Source: Hymenobacter puniceus
GTDB taxonomy: Bacteria > Bacteroidota > Bacteroidia > Cytophagales > Hymenobacteraceae
Assembly: GCF_014333525.1 (NCBI RefSeq)
Contig: NZ_JACSCX010000002.1
Location: 558,001-622,000 of the forward strand
Length of the DNA: 64,000 bases
Direction: 5' to 3'
A program made the translations under genes and the position numbers. The notes below the pieces were generated by a model that did not search any database, was not told the origin of the DNA, and saw only the letters and a list, made by a program, of their open reading frames with translations. How positions within the stretch are numbered: position 1 is the stretch's first letter; every line of letters begins with the position of its first letter. Of the stretch, positions 17,173-25,234 are shown piece after piece.

Positions 17173-17350
17173 CCTCACCCCCTAGCCCCCTCTCCAAAAG
17201 AGACGAAGAACTAGCTTTAAAATAGTAGCATAGAAAAGCCCGTCGGATACTCCGACGGGCTTTTATTTATTTAATGAGCGAGTCTAAAACTAGTTTCAAA
17301 ACTAGCGGCTAGTCCCCCCTCTCTTTTGGAGAGGGGGCTAGGGGGTGAGG
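17173..17350. repeat. 178-bp element with perfect 30-bp terminal inverted repeats
   Basis: Arms 17173-17202 and 17321-17350 are perfectly complementary (left arm begins CCTCACCCCCTAGCCCC). The interior holds an intrinsic terminator and AACTAG-rich sequence. There is no reading frame, so it may be a MITE-like or REP-type element. Confidence 0.75.
17234..17264. terminator. Bidirectional intrinsic terminator inside the repeat element
   Basis: AAAAGCCCGTCGGA and its 14-base perfect complement are separated by TAC, with flanking T runs. It ends transcription after recR. Confidence 0.85.
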
Positions 17351-17376
17351 CCAATCGTTGCTACCTTTCGGCCTCT

Positions 17377-19446
17377 ATGCCGCCGCTATCCGTGAAGCTT
17401 TCCGTCGTCATCGTCAATTACAACGTCTGCTACTTCCTGGAGCAGGCCTTGCTGTCGGTGCGGCGGGCCACGGAGCGGCTGGGGCAGCCGGTAGAGGTGT
17501 TTGTGGTGGATAACAACTCCGTGGACGGCTCGGTGGCCATGGTGAAGGCCCGGTTTCCGGAAGTTATCCTCATCGAAAACAAGGACAATCCCGGCTTCAG
17601 CAAAGGCAACAACCAGGCCCTGCGCCAGGCCACCGGTGAGTACCAGCTGCTGCTCAACCCCGACACGGTGGTGGAGGAAGACACCTTCCGGGCCTGCTGC
17701 GAGTTCATGGACGCGCACCCCAACGCCGGCGGGCTGGGCGTGAAGATGCTGGACGGGCAGGGCAAGTTTCTGCCCGAAAGCAAGCGCGGCCTGCCCACGC
17801 CGGGCGTGGCGTTCTATAAGATATTCGGGCTGGCGCGGCTGTTTCCGGCCTCGCGCCGCTTCGGGCGCTACCATCTCGGCTTCCTCGACAAAGATCAGCC
17901 CCACGAAATAGACGTGCTGAGCGGCGCCTTCATGCTCATGCGCAAAGCCACTCTCGACCAAGTGGGCTTGCTCGACGAGGACTATTTCATGTACGGCGAG
18001 GACATCGACCTGTCGTACCGCATCACGCAGGGCGGCTGGAAAAACTACTACTTTCCCGGCACCCGCATCATCCATTACAAGGGCGAAAGCACCAAGCGCA
18101 CCAGCGTCAACTATGTGTTCGTGTTCTACCGGGCCATGGTGATTTTCGCGCAGAAGCACTTTGCGCCCGGGCGGGCGGGGTTGTTTTCGCTGCTCATCAA
18201 CGGCGCTATCTGGCTGCGGGCGGGGGCGGCGGTGGCCATGCGCCTGCTCACCCAGGCGGCGCCCGTGCTGCTCGATGCCAGCCTGATCTACGGCGGCATG
18301 TTTTTCCTGAAAAACTACTGGGAAAACAACCACAAATACGTGCGCACCGACTACCCGCCGGAGTTTATGCTGGTGGCAGTGCCGGCCTACTTGGTGGTGT
18401 GGCTGACGTCGGCGTACCTAAGCGGGGCCTACGACCAACCCACCAAAACGGCCCGCATTGTGCGCGGCATTTTCGTGGGCACGGTCCTGATTTCGGCCAT
18501 CAGCAACTTCTTCGACGCCTACCGCTTCTCCAAGGCCCTGATTATTCTGGGCGGCGTGTGGGCGGTGGTGGCGCTGGTGGGGCGGCGCCTGGCCACGCAC
18601 TTCCTGCGCTACCACGATTTGCGCCTGAGTGAGAAACGGCAGAAAAACGTGGCCATCGTAGGCTCCGGAGCTGAAAGCCTGCGGGTGCGCCATTTGCTGG
18701 AGCAGGCCGGCGTGCAGGCCCGCATCATCGGCTTCATCATGCCCGCCGCCGAGGTAGCTGCCGTGTCCACGTCCGCGGTTGATAACCGAGGCCTGCGGAC
18801 TGCCAATAGCAGTAACACAGCTACGTTGGCGGCACCTCCACTGCTGGCCGAGCCCACCGACGAAGCGCTGGGCGAGGTGCGGCAGCTGGAAGACATCATC
18901 CGCATCTACGCCCTCGACGAGCTGATTTTCTGCGGCCGCGACCTGTCGGCCAGCCAGATCATCAGCCTCATGGTGAGCTTGCCACAGCAGCCGCCCGTAG
19001 CCTACAAAATCCTGCCCCAGGACAGCGAATACATCATCGGCAGCTCCAGCAAAGACTCGCCCGGCGACTACTACACGCTGGATATCACCCTGAATCTGTT
19101 TCGGCCCGAGCAGGTGCGCAATAAGCGGCTGCTCGACATCTTCACCAGTTTGCTGCTGCTGCTGGCCTCACCGCTGCTGTTAGGGTTCCAGCAGCACAGG
19201 AGTGGTTTTTTGCGCAACTGCGGGCGGGTGCTGGCCGGCTCCTGCACCTGGGTGGGGCTGCGCTACGCCGCCGCGCCCCAGCGCCTGGCCCGTGCCATCC
19301 TCTCGCCCGCCGACGGTGTGCAGGCCAGTGCCCCGCTCACCGAGGCCACCCGCCGCCGCCTGGAGCTGCTCTACGCCAAAGACTACGAGCCCGGCACTGA
19401 CCTGCGCATCCTGCTCCGCCGCTTCCGCTGGCTGGGGACCGAATAG
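17377..19446 (+). CDS. GT2 family glycosyltransferase with membrane and Rossmann-like C-terminal parts
   Basis: 690 residues from the ATG at 17377 (MPPLSVKLSVVIVNYNV). Residues 8-270 are a GT2 (GT-A) domain: SVVIVNYNV, VFVVDNNSVDGSV, LLNPDTVVEE (the DxD-type motif), LSGAFMLMRK and DEDYFMYGEDIDLSYR. This resembles rhamnosyltransferases of cell-surface polysaccharide pathways. Several membrane segments follow (AIWLRAGAAVAMRLL, LVAVPAYLVVWLTSAYL, GIFVGTVLISAISNFF, LIILGGVWAVVALVG), then a Rossmann-type nucleotide-binding region (VAIVGSGAESLRVRHLL) like that of initiating sugar transferases. A final hydrophobic helix (LLLLLASPLLLG) precedes a cytoplasmic tail. The sugar and acceptor are unknown. 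TACCTTTC ends seven bases before ATG. Confidence 0.85.
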   Translation: MPPLSVKLSVVIVNYNVCYFLEQALLSVRRATERLGQPVEVFVVDNNSVDGSVAMVKARFPEVILIENKDNPGFSKGNNQALRQATGEYQLLLNPDTVVEEDTFRACCEFMDAHPNAGGLGVKMLDGQGKFLPESKRGLPTPGVAFYKIFGLARLFPASRRFGRYHLGFLDKDQPHEIDVLSGAFMLMRKATLDQVGLLDEDYFMYGEDIDLSYRITQGGWKNYYFPGTRIIHYKGESTKRTSVNYVFVFYRAMVIFAQKHFAPGRAGLFSLLINGAIWLRAGAAVAMRLLTQAAPVLLDASLIYGGMFFLKNYWENNHKYVRTDYPPEFMLVAVPAYLVVWLTSAYLSGAYDQPTKTARIVRGIFVGTVLISAISNFFDAYRFSKALIILGGVWAVVALVGRRLATHFLRYHDLRLSEKRQKNVAIVGSGAESLRVRHLLEQAGVQARIIGFIMPAAEVAAVSTSAVDNRGLRTANSSNTATLAAPPLLAEPTDEALGEVRQLEDIIRIYALDELIFCGRDLSASQIISLMVSLPQQPPVAYKILPQDSEYIIGSSSKDSPGDYYTLDITLNLFRPEQVRNKRLLDIFTSLLLLLASPLLLGFQQHRSGFLRNCGRVLAGSCTWVGLRYAAAPQRLARAILSPADGVQASAPLTEATRRRLELLYAKDYEPGTDLRILLRRFRWLGTE

Positions 19447-19451
19447 CGCGC

Positions 19452-19546
19452 CTGTCATTCCGACATTCCGCGAATCGAGCGGCGAGAGGAATCTGGACAA
19501 ACTCACTCAGCCGTCTACTCAGATTCCTCCTGTGTCGGAATGACAG
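19452..19546. repeat. Inverted repeat of the TGTCATTCCGACA family
   Basis: 14-base perfect outer arms (CTGTCATTCCGACA and complement, 19452-19465 and 19533-19546) enclose a nested pair, GAGGAATCT/AGATTCCTC. It is non-coding and sits directly after the glycosyltransferase stop. Confidence 0.7.
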
Positions 19547-19575
19547 ACGACCGAGTCCCTACGTTACTTTCGCCG

Positions 19576-19583
19576 TACTTTTG
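19576..19583 (+). promoter_or_regulatory. Predicted -7 box of the aminotransferase gene
   Basis: TACTTTTG matches TANNTTTG and lies 30 bases upstream of the ATG at 19614. Confidence 0.6.
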
Positions 19584-19613
19584 CCTTATCCCCACCCCAA
19601 ATTCCCCTCCCGC

Positions 19614-20834
19614 ATGTCCGACGCTTCCACGCTCACGTCTTCTGTTCTTTCCGACCGTATCCTGGCCATGCAGGAGTCGCAGACCATTGCCATGGCCAAA
19701 AAGGCCCGCGAGCTGGCGGCGCAGGGCGTGGACGTTATCAGTTTGAGCTTCGGCGAGCCGGATTTTCAGACGCCGCAATACATCAAGGATGCCGCCAAAA
19801 AGGCCCTCGACGACGGCTACACGTTCTACACGCCCGTGCCTGGCATCCCGGAGCTGCGCCAGGCCATTTGCGACAAGCTGCAGCGCGACAACCATCTCAG
19901 CTACAAGCCCGAAAACATTGTGGTGAGCACCGGCGCCAAGCAGGCTTTGGCCAACGTCGTGCTCAGCCTCATCAACCCCGGCGACGAGGTAATTGTGTTT
20001 GCGCCGTATTGGGTGAGCTACGAGGAGATGGTGCGCCTGGCCGAGGGCACCAGCGTTACGCTGATGGGCTCGTTGGAAAACGACTTCAAGGTGACGGCCG
20101 CCGAGCTGGAAGCCGCCATTACGCCGCGCACCAAGCTCATCATGTACTCGTCGCCGTGCAACCCCACGGGCTCGGTGTTCAGCCGGGAAGAGCTGGGCGC
20201 CATTGCTGAGGTAGTGGCCCGCCACCCGCAGGTGCACGTGCTGGCCGACGAGATTTACGAGTACATCAACTTCGTGGGCGAGCATGTGAGCATCGCGCAG
20301 TTTGAGGCCATCAAAGACCGGGTAATTACAGTAAATGGCTTCTCGAAAGGCTACGCCATGACGGGCTGGCGCGTGGGGTACCTGGCTGCCAACAAGGAAA
20401 TTGCCAGTGCCTGCGAGAAGATGCAGAGCCAGATTACGTCCGGTACCTGCTCCATTGCCCAGCGTGCGGCCCTGGCGGCCCTGCTGGGCGGCCGTAGCTC
20501 CGCCGACGAAATGGTGGCCGCCTACCGCCGCCGCCGCGACCTGGTGCTGGCCCTGTGCCAGGAAATTCCCGGTTTCCGTACCCCCACACCCAGCGGCGCC
20601 TTCTACGTATTCCCGGATGTGAGCAACTGCTTCGGCAAAACTACCCCCGACGGCCAGGTAATCAACAACGCGTCGGACCTGGCCATGTTTATGCTGCACG
20701 ATGCCCACGTGGCTGCCGTAGATGGCGGCGCTTTCGGGGCCCCGAACTGCATCCGGTTCAGCACCGCCGCCGCCGATGAGAAGCTGCGCGAAGCCTTCAT
20801 CCGCATCAAAAACAGCCTGGTAAAGCTGAAGTAG
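19614..20834 (+). CDS. Pyridoxal-phosphate aminotransferase, aspartate aminotransferase type
   Basis: 406 residues from the ATG at 19614. An earlier in-frame start overlaps the promoter box and is rejected. It is a class I/II fold-type I aminotransferase: SLSFGEPDFQTP (substrate-binding N-terminal part), VVSTGAKQALANV, SSPCNPTGSVFS (PLP-contacting Asn-Pro-Thr-Gly), VLADEIYEYI, and the Schiff-base lysine in VNGFSKGYAMTGWRVGY. The arginine that binds the substrate carboxylate is in CIRFSTAAA. The AspC/Aat group transfers the amino group of aspartate to 2-oxoglutarate. Other substrates, such as prephenate, are possible in this subgroup. The protein is cytoplasmic. Confidence 0.9.
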   Translation: MSDASTLTSSVLSDRILAMQESQTIAMAKKARELAAQGVDVISLSFGEPDFQTPQYIKDAAKKALDDGYTFYTPVPGIPELRQAICDKLQRDNHLSYKPENIVVSTGAKQALANVVLSLINPGDEVIVFAPYWVSYEEMVRLAEGTSVTLMGSLENDFKVTAAELEAAITPRTKLIMYSSPCNPTGSVFSREELGAIAEVVARHPQVHVLADEIYEYINFVGEHVSIAQFEAIKDRVITVNGFSKGYAMTGWRVGYLAANKEIASACEKMQSQITSGTCSIAQRAALAALLGGRSSADEMVAAYRRRRDLVLALCQEIPGFRTPTPSGAFYVFPDVSNCFGKTTPDGQVINNASDLAMFMLHDAHVAAVDGGAFGAPNCIRFSTAAADEKLREAFIRIKNSLVKLK

Positions 20835-20856
20835 CGAGCTTTGCAGCGGAAACGTA

Positions 20857-20917
20857 GCGCGAACTGTGTAGTTCGCGTCCCCGCGCCATTTAGTCAATTC
20901 CAACGGCGCGGGGACGC
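20857..20917. repeat. Twin-hairpin intergenic element (GCGAACT/AGTTCGC)
   Basis: GCGCGAACT-GTGT-AGTTCGCG (20857-20877) is followed by a second stem, GCGTCCCCGCGCC paired with GGCGCGGGGACGC (20875-20917). The first hairpin recurs, with a different loop, at 36329-36350. Confidence 0.65.
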
Positions 20918-20977
20918 CCCCTCCTCAGTTCGCCCTACTGCTTTTCTGGCACCAAGTCGGCGCAACGCGTTACTTCC

Positions 20978-20985
20978 TACCTTTG
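20978..20985 (+). promoter_or_regulatory. Predicted -7 box of the heptose kinase gene
   Basis: TACCTTTG matches TANNTTTG exactly, 25 bases before the ATG at 21011. Confidence 0.6.
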
Positions 20986-21010
20986 CGGCCTCTTACCTGA
21001 ATCTGCCGTA

Positions 21011-22030
21011 ATGCCCGCTGCTGCCTCCGCGCCCACTTCACTGCCCGAACTGTTTGCCGCTTTCAATGGCCTCACCGTCCTGATTGTCGGCGACGTGATG
21101 CTCGACGCTTACGTGTGGGGCAAGGCGGCGCGTCTTTCGCCCGAAGCCCCGGTGCCCGTCGTGACGGTGAGCCGCACCGAGCAGCGGCTGGGTGGGGCCG
21201 CTAACGTGGCCCTGAACGTGCAGGCGCTGGGTGCCACCCCGCTGCTGTGCGCCGTAATCGGCGACGACCAGGGCGGCGACCAACTGCTGGAACTGCTGCA
21301 TACCACCGGCCTCGCCCCCGACGGTATGGTGCGCTCCAGCCACCGGCCCACCACCGTGAAGCAGCGCATTCTGGCCCACGGCCAGCAGCTGCTACGCATC
21401 GACTCGGAAGTGGAAACTGACCTCAACAGCACCGAAAACGCCGACCTCACCGCCCGCTTCGAGCAGCTGCTGGACCGCGCCGATGTGGTAGTGTTCGAGG
21501 ATTATGACAAGGGCGTACTCTGCGAAGCCAGCATTCAGCACTTCATCAGTCTGGCCCGGCAGCGCGGCATTCCTACCGTTGTCGATCCGAAGAAGAAAAA
21601 CTTTCTGGCATACCGCCACTGCACGCTGTTCAAGCCCAACCTAAAGGAACTGCGCGAAGGCCTGGGGCTGACGTTCGACGAGGCCGACCAGCCAGCGTTC
21701 GAGGCGGCCGTGGCGCAATTGCGCGAGCTGCTCAGCCCCGACAACGTGCTAGTGACGCTGTCGGAGCGCGGCGTATTCGTAGAAAACGGCCGCTTCACTA
21801 AAACTTATATCCCGGCCCACCTGCGCAGTATTGCCGACGTTTCGGGTGCCGGTGACACGGTTATCAGCATTGCGGCACTGTGCGTAGCGCTGGGCATGCC
21901 GGCCCCGGTTACGGCCGCGCTGGCCAACCTCGGCGGCGGCCTTGTGTGCGAGCAGGCCGGCGTAGTACCTATCAAAAAAAGCCTGCTGCTGGCCGAAGCC
22001 CAGGAAACCGGATTAGATATTAGATATTAG
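21011..22030 (+). CDS. rfaE1: D-glycero-beta-D-manno-heptose 7-phosphate kinase type PfkB sugar kinase
   Basis: 339 residues covering only the kinase half of HldE/RfaE. It is a PfkB (ribokinase) fold: VLIVGDVMLDAYVWGKAARL, the substrate-side motif RLGGAANVALNVQALGA, DYDKGVLCEAS, VVDPKKKNF, LFKPNLKEL, and the ATP/catalytic-base signature DVSGAGDTVISIAAL. In LPS core synthesis this kinase makes heptose 1,7-bisphosphate. The adenylyltransferase half would need to be encoded elsewhere. The sugar is inferred from the RfaE-like N-terminus; another sugar cannot be excluded. Confidence 0.82.
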   Translation: MPAAASAPTSLPELFAAFNGLTVLIVGDVMLDAYVWGKAARLSPEAPVPVVTVSRTEQRLGGAANVALNVQALGATPLLCAVIGDDQGGDQLLELLHTTGLAPDGMVRSSHRPTTVKQRILAHGQQLLRIDSEVETDLNSTENADLTARFEQLLDRADVVVFEDYDKGVLCEASIQHFISLARQRGIPTVVDPKKKNFLAYRHCTLFKPNLKELREGLGLTFDEADQPAFEAAVAQLRELLSPDNVLVTLSERGVFVENGRFTKTYIPAHLRSIADVSGAGDTVISIAALCVALGMPAPVTAALANLGGGLVCEQAGVVPIKKSLLLAEAQETGLDIRY

Positions 22031-22060
22031 GGCTTGGTGCTTAGAAATGAGTAAATAGAA

Positions 22061-22094
22061 AAAAGGCCCCGCCGTAACCCGGCGGGGCCTTTCC
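22061..22094. terminator. Bidirectional intrinsic terminator
   Basis: AAAGGCCCCGCC (22062-22073) pairs perfectly with GGCGGGGCCTTT (22081-22092), between the convergent heptose kinase and hemE genes. Confidence 0.85.
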
Positions 22095-22100
22095 CATACA

Positions 22101-22142
22101 CCCTAAGCCCTAAGCCCTAAGCCCTAAGCCCTAAGCCCTAAG
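22101..22142. repeat. Six tandem copies of the heptamer CCCTAAG
   Basis: A perfect 42-base run of CCCTAAG runs into the 3' end of hemE. The last two copies encode the final residues and stop codon of hemE. Confidence 0.95.
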
Positions 22143-23165
22143 CCGGGTGCTGTATTCTTTCACGGTTTCGATGAACACCTTCACGTTGTCTGGGTTGGTG
22201 TCGGGGTAGACGCCGTGGCCAAGGTTGGCAATATGGCAGTGTGGGCCGAACTGGTCGAGCATGGCAATGGTGGCGGCGCGCACCTGCGCGGGCGTACCAT
22301 AAAGGGCGCAGGGGTCGAGGTTGCCCTGCAGAGTTTTGTCGCCGGTGAGCGGGCGTACGGTGCGGGCGTCCTGGTTCCAGTCGAGGCCGATGGTGCGGCA
22401 ATTGAGCTGGGCGAAGTCTTCCACGGCCCAGAAAGCGCCTTTGGCAAACACCGTCACGGGCACCTCGGGAATAGCGGCGCAGATTTCGGCAATGTAGCGA
22501 GTGCTGAATTCCTTGTAGTGCGCGGGCGGCAGAATCCCGGCCCACGAGTCGAACACCTGCACGATGTTGGCGCCGGCCGCTACCTGCGCCTTCAGGTAGG
22601 CAATAGTAGTAGCCGTGATTTTGCCGAGTAGCTCGTGCGCCAATGCCGGATCTTGGTACAGCATGCGGCGAGCCTTGCTGAAGGTTTTGGAGCCGTGGCC
22701 CTCCACCATATAGGCCAGAATGGTCCAGGGCGCGCCGGCAAACCCGATGAGCGGCACCCGGCCGTTTAGGGCGCGCTTCGTGACGCGGATGGCTTCCAGC
22801 ACGTAGCCCAAGTGTTCCTCGGGGTCGGCGATGCGCATGCGGGCCACGTCCTGCGCGGTTTTGATGGTTTCCGGGAACAGCGGCCCGCGGGCTTCTACCA
22901 TTTCGTAGGTGAGGCCCATGGCGTCGGGCACCACCAGAATGTCGGAGAAGATGATGGCGGCGTCCACGTCCAGAGCATCCACGGGCTGAATGGTGACTTC
23001 GGCGGCCAGCTCGGGCGTTTCCACCAGCTCTTTGAAGCCGCTGAGGCGGGCGCGCAGTGCGCGGTATTCGGGCAGGATTCGGCCGGCCTGGCGCATCAGC
23101 CAGACGGGCGTACGCTCGGTTTCTTCGCCACGGGCGGCACGGAGGAGGAGGTCGTTCTTAAGCAC
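22131..23165 (-). CDS. hemE: Uroporphyrinogen decarboxylase
   Basis: 344 residues, the usual length. Family signatures are present: [20 protein letters not shown] near the start, with the catalytic-pocket arginine, then [18 protein letters not shown] with the essential aspartate, [16 protein letters not shown], and [17 protein letters not shown] at the end. HemE decarboxylates uroporphyrinogen III to coproporphyrinogen III in haem synthesis, in the cytoplasm. The C-terminal residues and the stop lie inside a tandem heptamer repeat. A minus-strand TACCTTTG box at 23222-23229 is the likely promoter. Confidence 0.96.
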   Translation of the reverse strand: MLKNDLLLRAARGEETERTPVWLMRQAGRILPEYRALRARLSGFKELVETPELAAEVTIQPVDALDVDAAIIFSDILVVPDAMGLTYEMVEARGPLFPETIKTAQDVARMRIADPEEHLGYVLEAIRVTKRALNGRVPLIGFAGAPWTILAYMVEGHGSKTFSKARRMLYQDPALAHELLGKITATTIAYLKAQVAAGANIVQVFDSWAGILPPAHYKEFSTRYIAEICAAIPEVPVTVFAKGAFWAVEDFAQLNCRTIGLDWNQDARTVRPLTGDKTLQGNLDPCALYGTPAQVRAATIAMLDQFGPHCHIANLGHGVYPDTNPDNVKVFIETVKEYSTRLRA

Positions 23166-23221
23166 AGGTTTCGCTGATTATTTCGCTGATTCCGCCGCTG
23201 CCAAGGCCAGCAGCCGGGGCG

Positions 23222-23229
23222 CAAAGGTA
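23222..23229 (-). promoter_or_regulatory. Predicted -7 box of hemE
   Basis: TACCTTTG on the minus strand, 57 bases upstream of the hemE ATG. Confidence 0.55.
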
Positions 23230-23284
23230 CGCTGCATAGTTTGCAACCGCACACGTCTTATCAGCAGTCCGAATTGGAGTTCTC

Positions 23285-23845
23285 CTAACTACTGCACCGA
23301 TAGATAATGATTGTTTTACGGTCGGTTAAAAAGCCAATAAACCGATACGCATTCATGGCGGAACTACCTCCACTTAACCTATAGGCGAATAAAGCAGGCT
23401 CTATATTGCCCGCCACTGCAGTAAATGGTTCGCTGCTGATAAATGTGGAATCATAGGCATAAGTAACCAGTGAAAGGGTTGTGTTAGTGGTTACTTGGTG
23501 AAGAATGTGCTGATAAACTGGAGCTGGAACCTCAATTCTTGCGCAGGCGCTGTAGTCGCCGTGTTGGTCAGGGTAACTTGCATCCTTGTCTATTATGCTA
23601 CCTGCCTTGGGAAAAGGCAAAGAGGTGATTTGGTGGAATTCCTTCTCATAAAAGTCATCGGTCGGGTAAAATGCAGTATACACGAAGTAGCCTGTTATCA
23701 GTGAAATAGCTACAGGCAAAAACAGAAACAACCGGGCTGCTTTCTGAGAACGTTTAACCAGCCAACGGTAAATGCCCCAGCAGATAGTTGCTGGTAAGGC
23801 CAGCAGCAAACAGATTGTAAGCAGGAGTATCAATAAGAAATTCAT
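23285..23845 (-). CDS. Small membrane-anchored protein of unknown function
   Basis: 186 residues from the ATG at 23845 (MNFLLILLLTICLLLALPA). A longer frame through the marC gene is a shadow. Two N-terminal membrane segments (residues 2-25 and around 38-58, FLFLPVAISLITGYFVYTAF) precede a soluble domain of about 125 residues with no recognised motif. The start lies two bases after the marC stop, so it is probably cotranscribed with marC. Base composition is clearly more AT-rich than in marC, suggesting later acquisition or weak constraint. Confidence 0.6.
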   Translation of the reverse strand: MNFLLILLLTICLLLALPATICWGIYRWLVKRSQKAARLFLFLPVAISLITGYFVYTAFYPTDDFYEKEFHQITSLPFPKAGSIIDKDASYPDQHGDYSACARIEVPAPVYQHILHQVTTNTTLSLVTYAYDSTFISSEPFTAVAGNIEPALFAYRLSGGSSAMNAYRFIGFLTDRKTIIIYRCSS

Positions 23846-23847
23846 TA

Positions 23848-24474
23848 CTACCGGCTCAAGCCCGGAAACAGCGCCACAATAGCCGTAGCCATAAAATTCA
23901 CCCCGATAGCCAGCGTCAGGAAGCCCATGATGCGGGCCAGCGCCGCCATGCCGGGCCGCCCCAGAAACCGTGTGAGCCTGAGCGACGACATCAGGATGAT
24001 GTAGGCCGCCAGCGCCACCAGCACGAAGCCCAGCACAATCAGGCCCATGTCGGAGTAGCTGAGCTTGCCCGTAAACAGGCCGATGCACACGGCCATGGAG
24101 CCGGGCCCCGACAGCATGGGCATAGCCAGCGGCGTGAAGCTGATGTCGTTTTTGTGCATGCTTTCCTCCAGCGTTGCTTCCGACACTTTGGCGCGGTTGC
24201 CGCCCGGCGTGAGCAGGTCGAAGGCCGAGCGCATAAGCAGGATGCCGCCCGCAATGCGCAGGTGGTGGATGTTGATGCCGAAGAAGTTGAGCACATACTG
24301 CCCTGCAAAAAACGACACCGTGAGTACGCCCACCATGTACAGGCAGGCCTTGAGCCCGATGTTGGCGCGCTCGGCCGGCGTGTCTTCCTCGGTTAGCGTC
24401 AGAAAGACCGGCATAGCCCCAAAGGGGTTCACAACCGAAAACAGCGTGGTGAAAGTGGCGAGCAGAATCTCCAT
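23848..24474 (-). CDS. MarC family membrane protein
   Basis: 208 residues with six predicted membrane segments: LLATFTTLFSVVNPFGAMPV (the family's N-terminal signature), ACLYMVGVLTVSFFAGQYVL, LRIAGGILLMRSAFDLL, FTPLAMPMLSGPGSMAVCIG (conserved PxxxGPG), GLIVLGFVLVALAAYIIL, and the last helix. The MarC/YhgN family lies in the inner membrane; its substrate is not established, and an early link to antibiotic resistance was not confirmed. A TACCTTTA box at 24494-24501 on the minus strand may be the promoter. Confidence 0.88.
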   Translation of the reverse strand: MEILLATFTTLFSVVNPFGAMPVFLTLTEEDTPAERANIGLKACLYMVGVLTVSFFAGQYVLNFFGINIHHLRIAGGILLMRSAFDLLTPGGNRAKVSEATLEESMHKNDISFTPLAMPMLSGPGSMAVCIGLFTGKLSYSDMGLIVLGFVLVALAAYIILMSSLRLTRFLGRPGMAALARIMGFLTLAIGVNFMATAIVALFPGLSR

Positions 24475-24623
24475 AGACCAGACGTGTAGCGCGGCTAAAG
24501 GTACGAGCCTTTGAGAATCAGCAAGCAGGGAAAATGCTATGTTTATAGCTGAACCGCCGCCCGGGTAGCCCGTAGAAGCAATTTCCCGGCAGGTTCATCC
24601 TGTTTTTCCTCTCTCTCCGCTGC

Positions 24624-25184
24624 ATGAATACCACTCTTCCTCCCACCGTGGCTGCCGCCGATGCCGCGGCCGCTACTGAAACGCCGCTGGTTGGCATCAT
24701 CATGGGCTCACAGTCCGACCTGAAAACGATGTCAGCGGCGGCCGAGCTGCTGCGCCAGTTCAACGTGCCGTATGAAATTACGCTGGTTTCGGCGCACCGC
24801 ACGCCACATCGGCTGGTGGAGTATGCCGAAACGGCCCGCAAGCGTGGGCTGCGCGTCATTATTGCCGGAGGGGGCGGGGCGGCCCATTTGCCCGGTATGG
24901 TGGCCTCTTTCACTATGCTGCCCGTAATTGGAGTGCCCATCAAGTCGGCGGCCTCCATCCATGGCCTCGACTCCATTCTGTCGATGCTGCAGATGCCGGC
25001 CGGCGTGCCCGTAGCTACGGTAGCGCTAGACGGTGCCACCAATGCGGCCGTGCTGGCCACCCAGATGCTGGCCCTCAGCAACGCCCGCCTGCACGACGTG
25101 CTGGAAAAATACCGCGCCTCACTGAAAGATAAAGTGATGCGTACGATTGAAGAGCTGCGTAAAGGTGGCTTCAACGACGAGTAA
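24624..25184 (+). CDS. purE: N5-carboxyaminoimidazole ribonucleotide mutase
   Basis: 186 residues, with about 20 extra N-terminal Ala/Thr-rich residues before the PurE core. The core shows VGIIMGSQSDLKTMSAAAEL (nucleotide-binding Ser-Asp), VSAHRTPHRLVEYAE with the catalytic His, VIIAGGGGAAHLPGMVAS, and GLDSILSMLQMPAGVPVATV. It interconverts N5-CAIR and CAIR in purine synthesis. An internal start nearer the core is possible. The partner purK is not in the window. Confidence 0.94.
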   Translation: MNTTLPPTVAAADAAAATETPLVGIIMGSQSDLKTMSAAAELLRQFNVPYEITLVSAHRTPHRLVEYAETARKRGLRVIIAGGGGAAHLPGMVASFTMLPVIGVPIKSAASIHGLDSILSMLQMPAGVPVATVALDGATNAAVLATQMLALSNARLHDVLEKYRASLKDKVMRTIEELRKGGFNDE

Positions 25185-25234
25185 TTGCTGGTAGCTAGTA
25201 CCATTCCACCTCTTTCCACTCCTTTTCTGCTCTA

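Noticed and set aside
22101..22142. Telomere-like or CRISPR repeat
   Set aside because: It is a simple uninterrupted heptamer array without spacers, internal to the chromosome; slippage explains it.
23846..24088. N-terminal extension of the small membrane protein gene into marC
   Set aside because: The extension is a Gly/His/Arg-rich shadow of marC; the ATG at 23845 starts directly with a membrane helix two bases after the marC stop.
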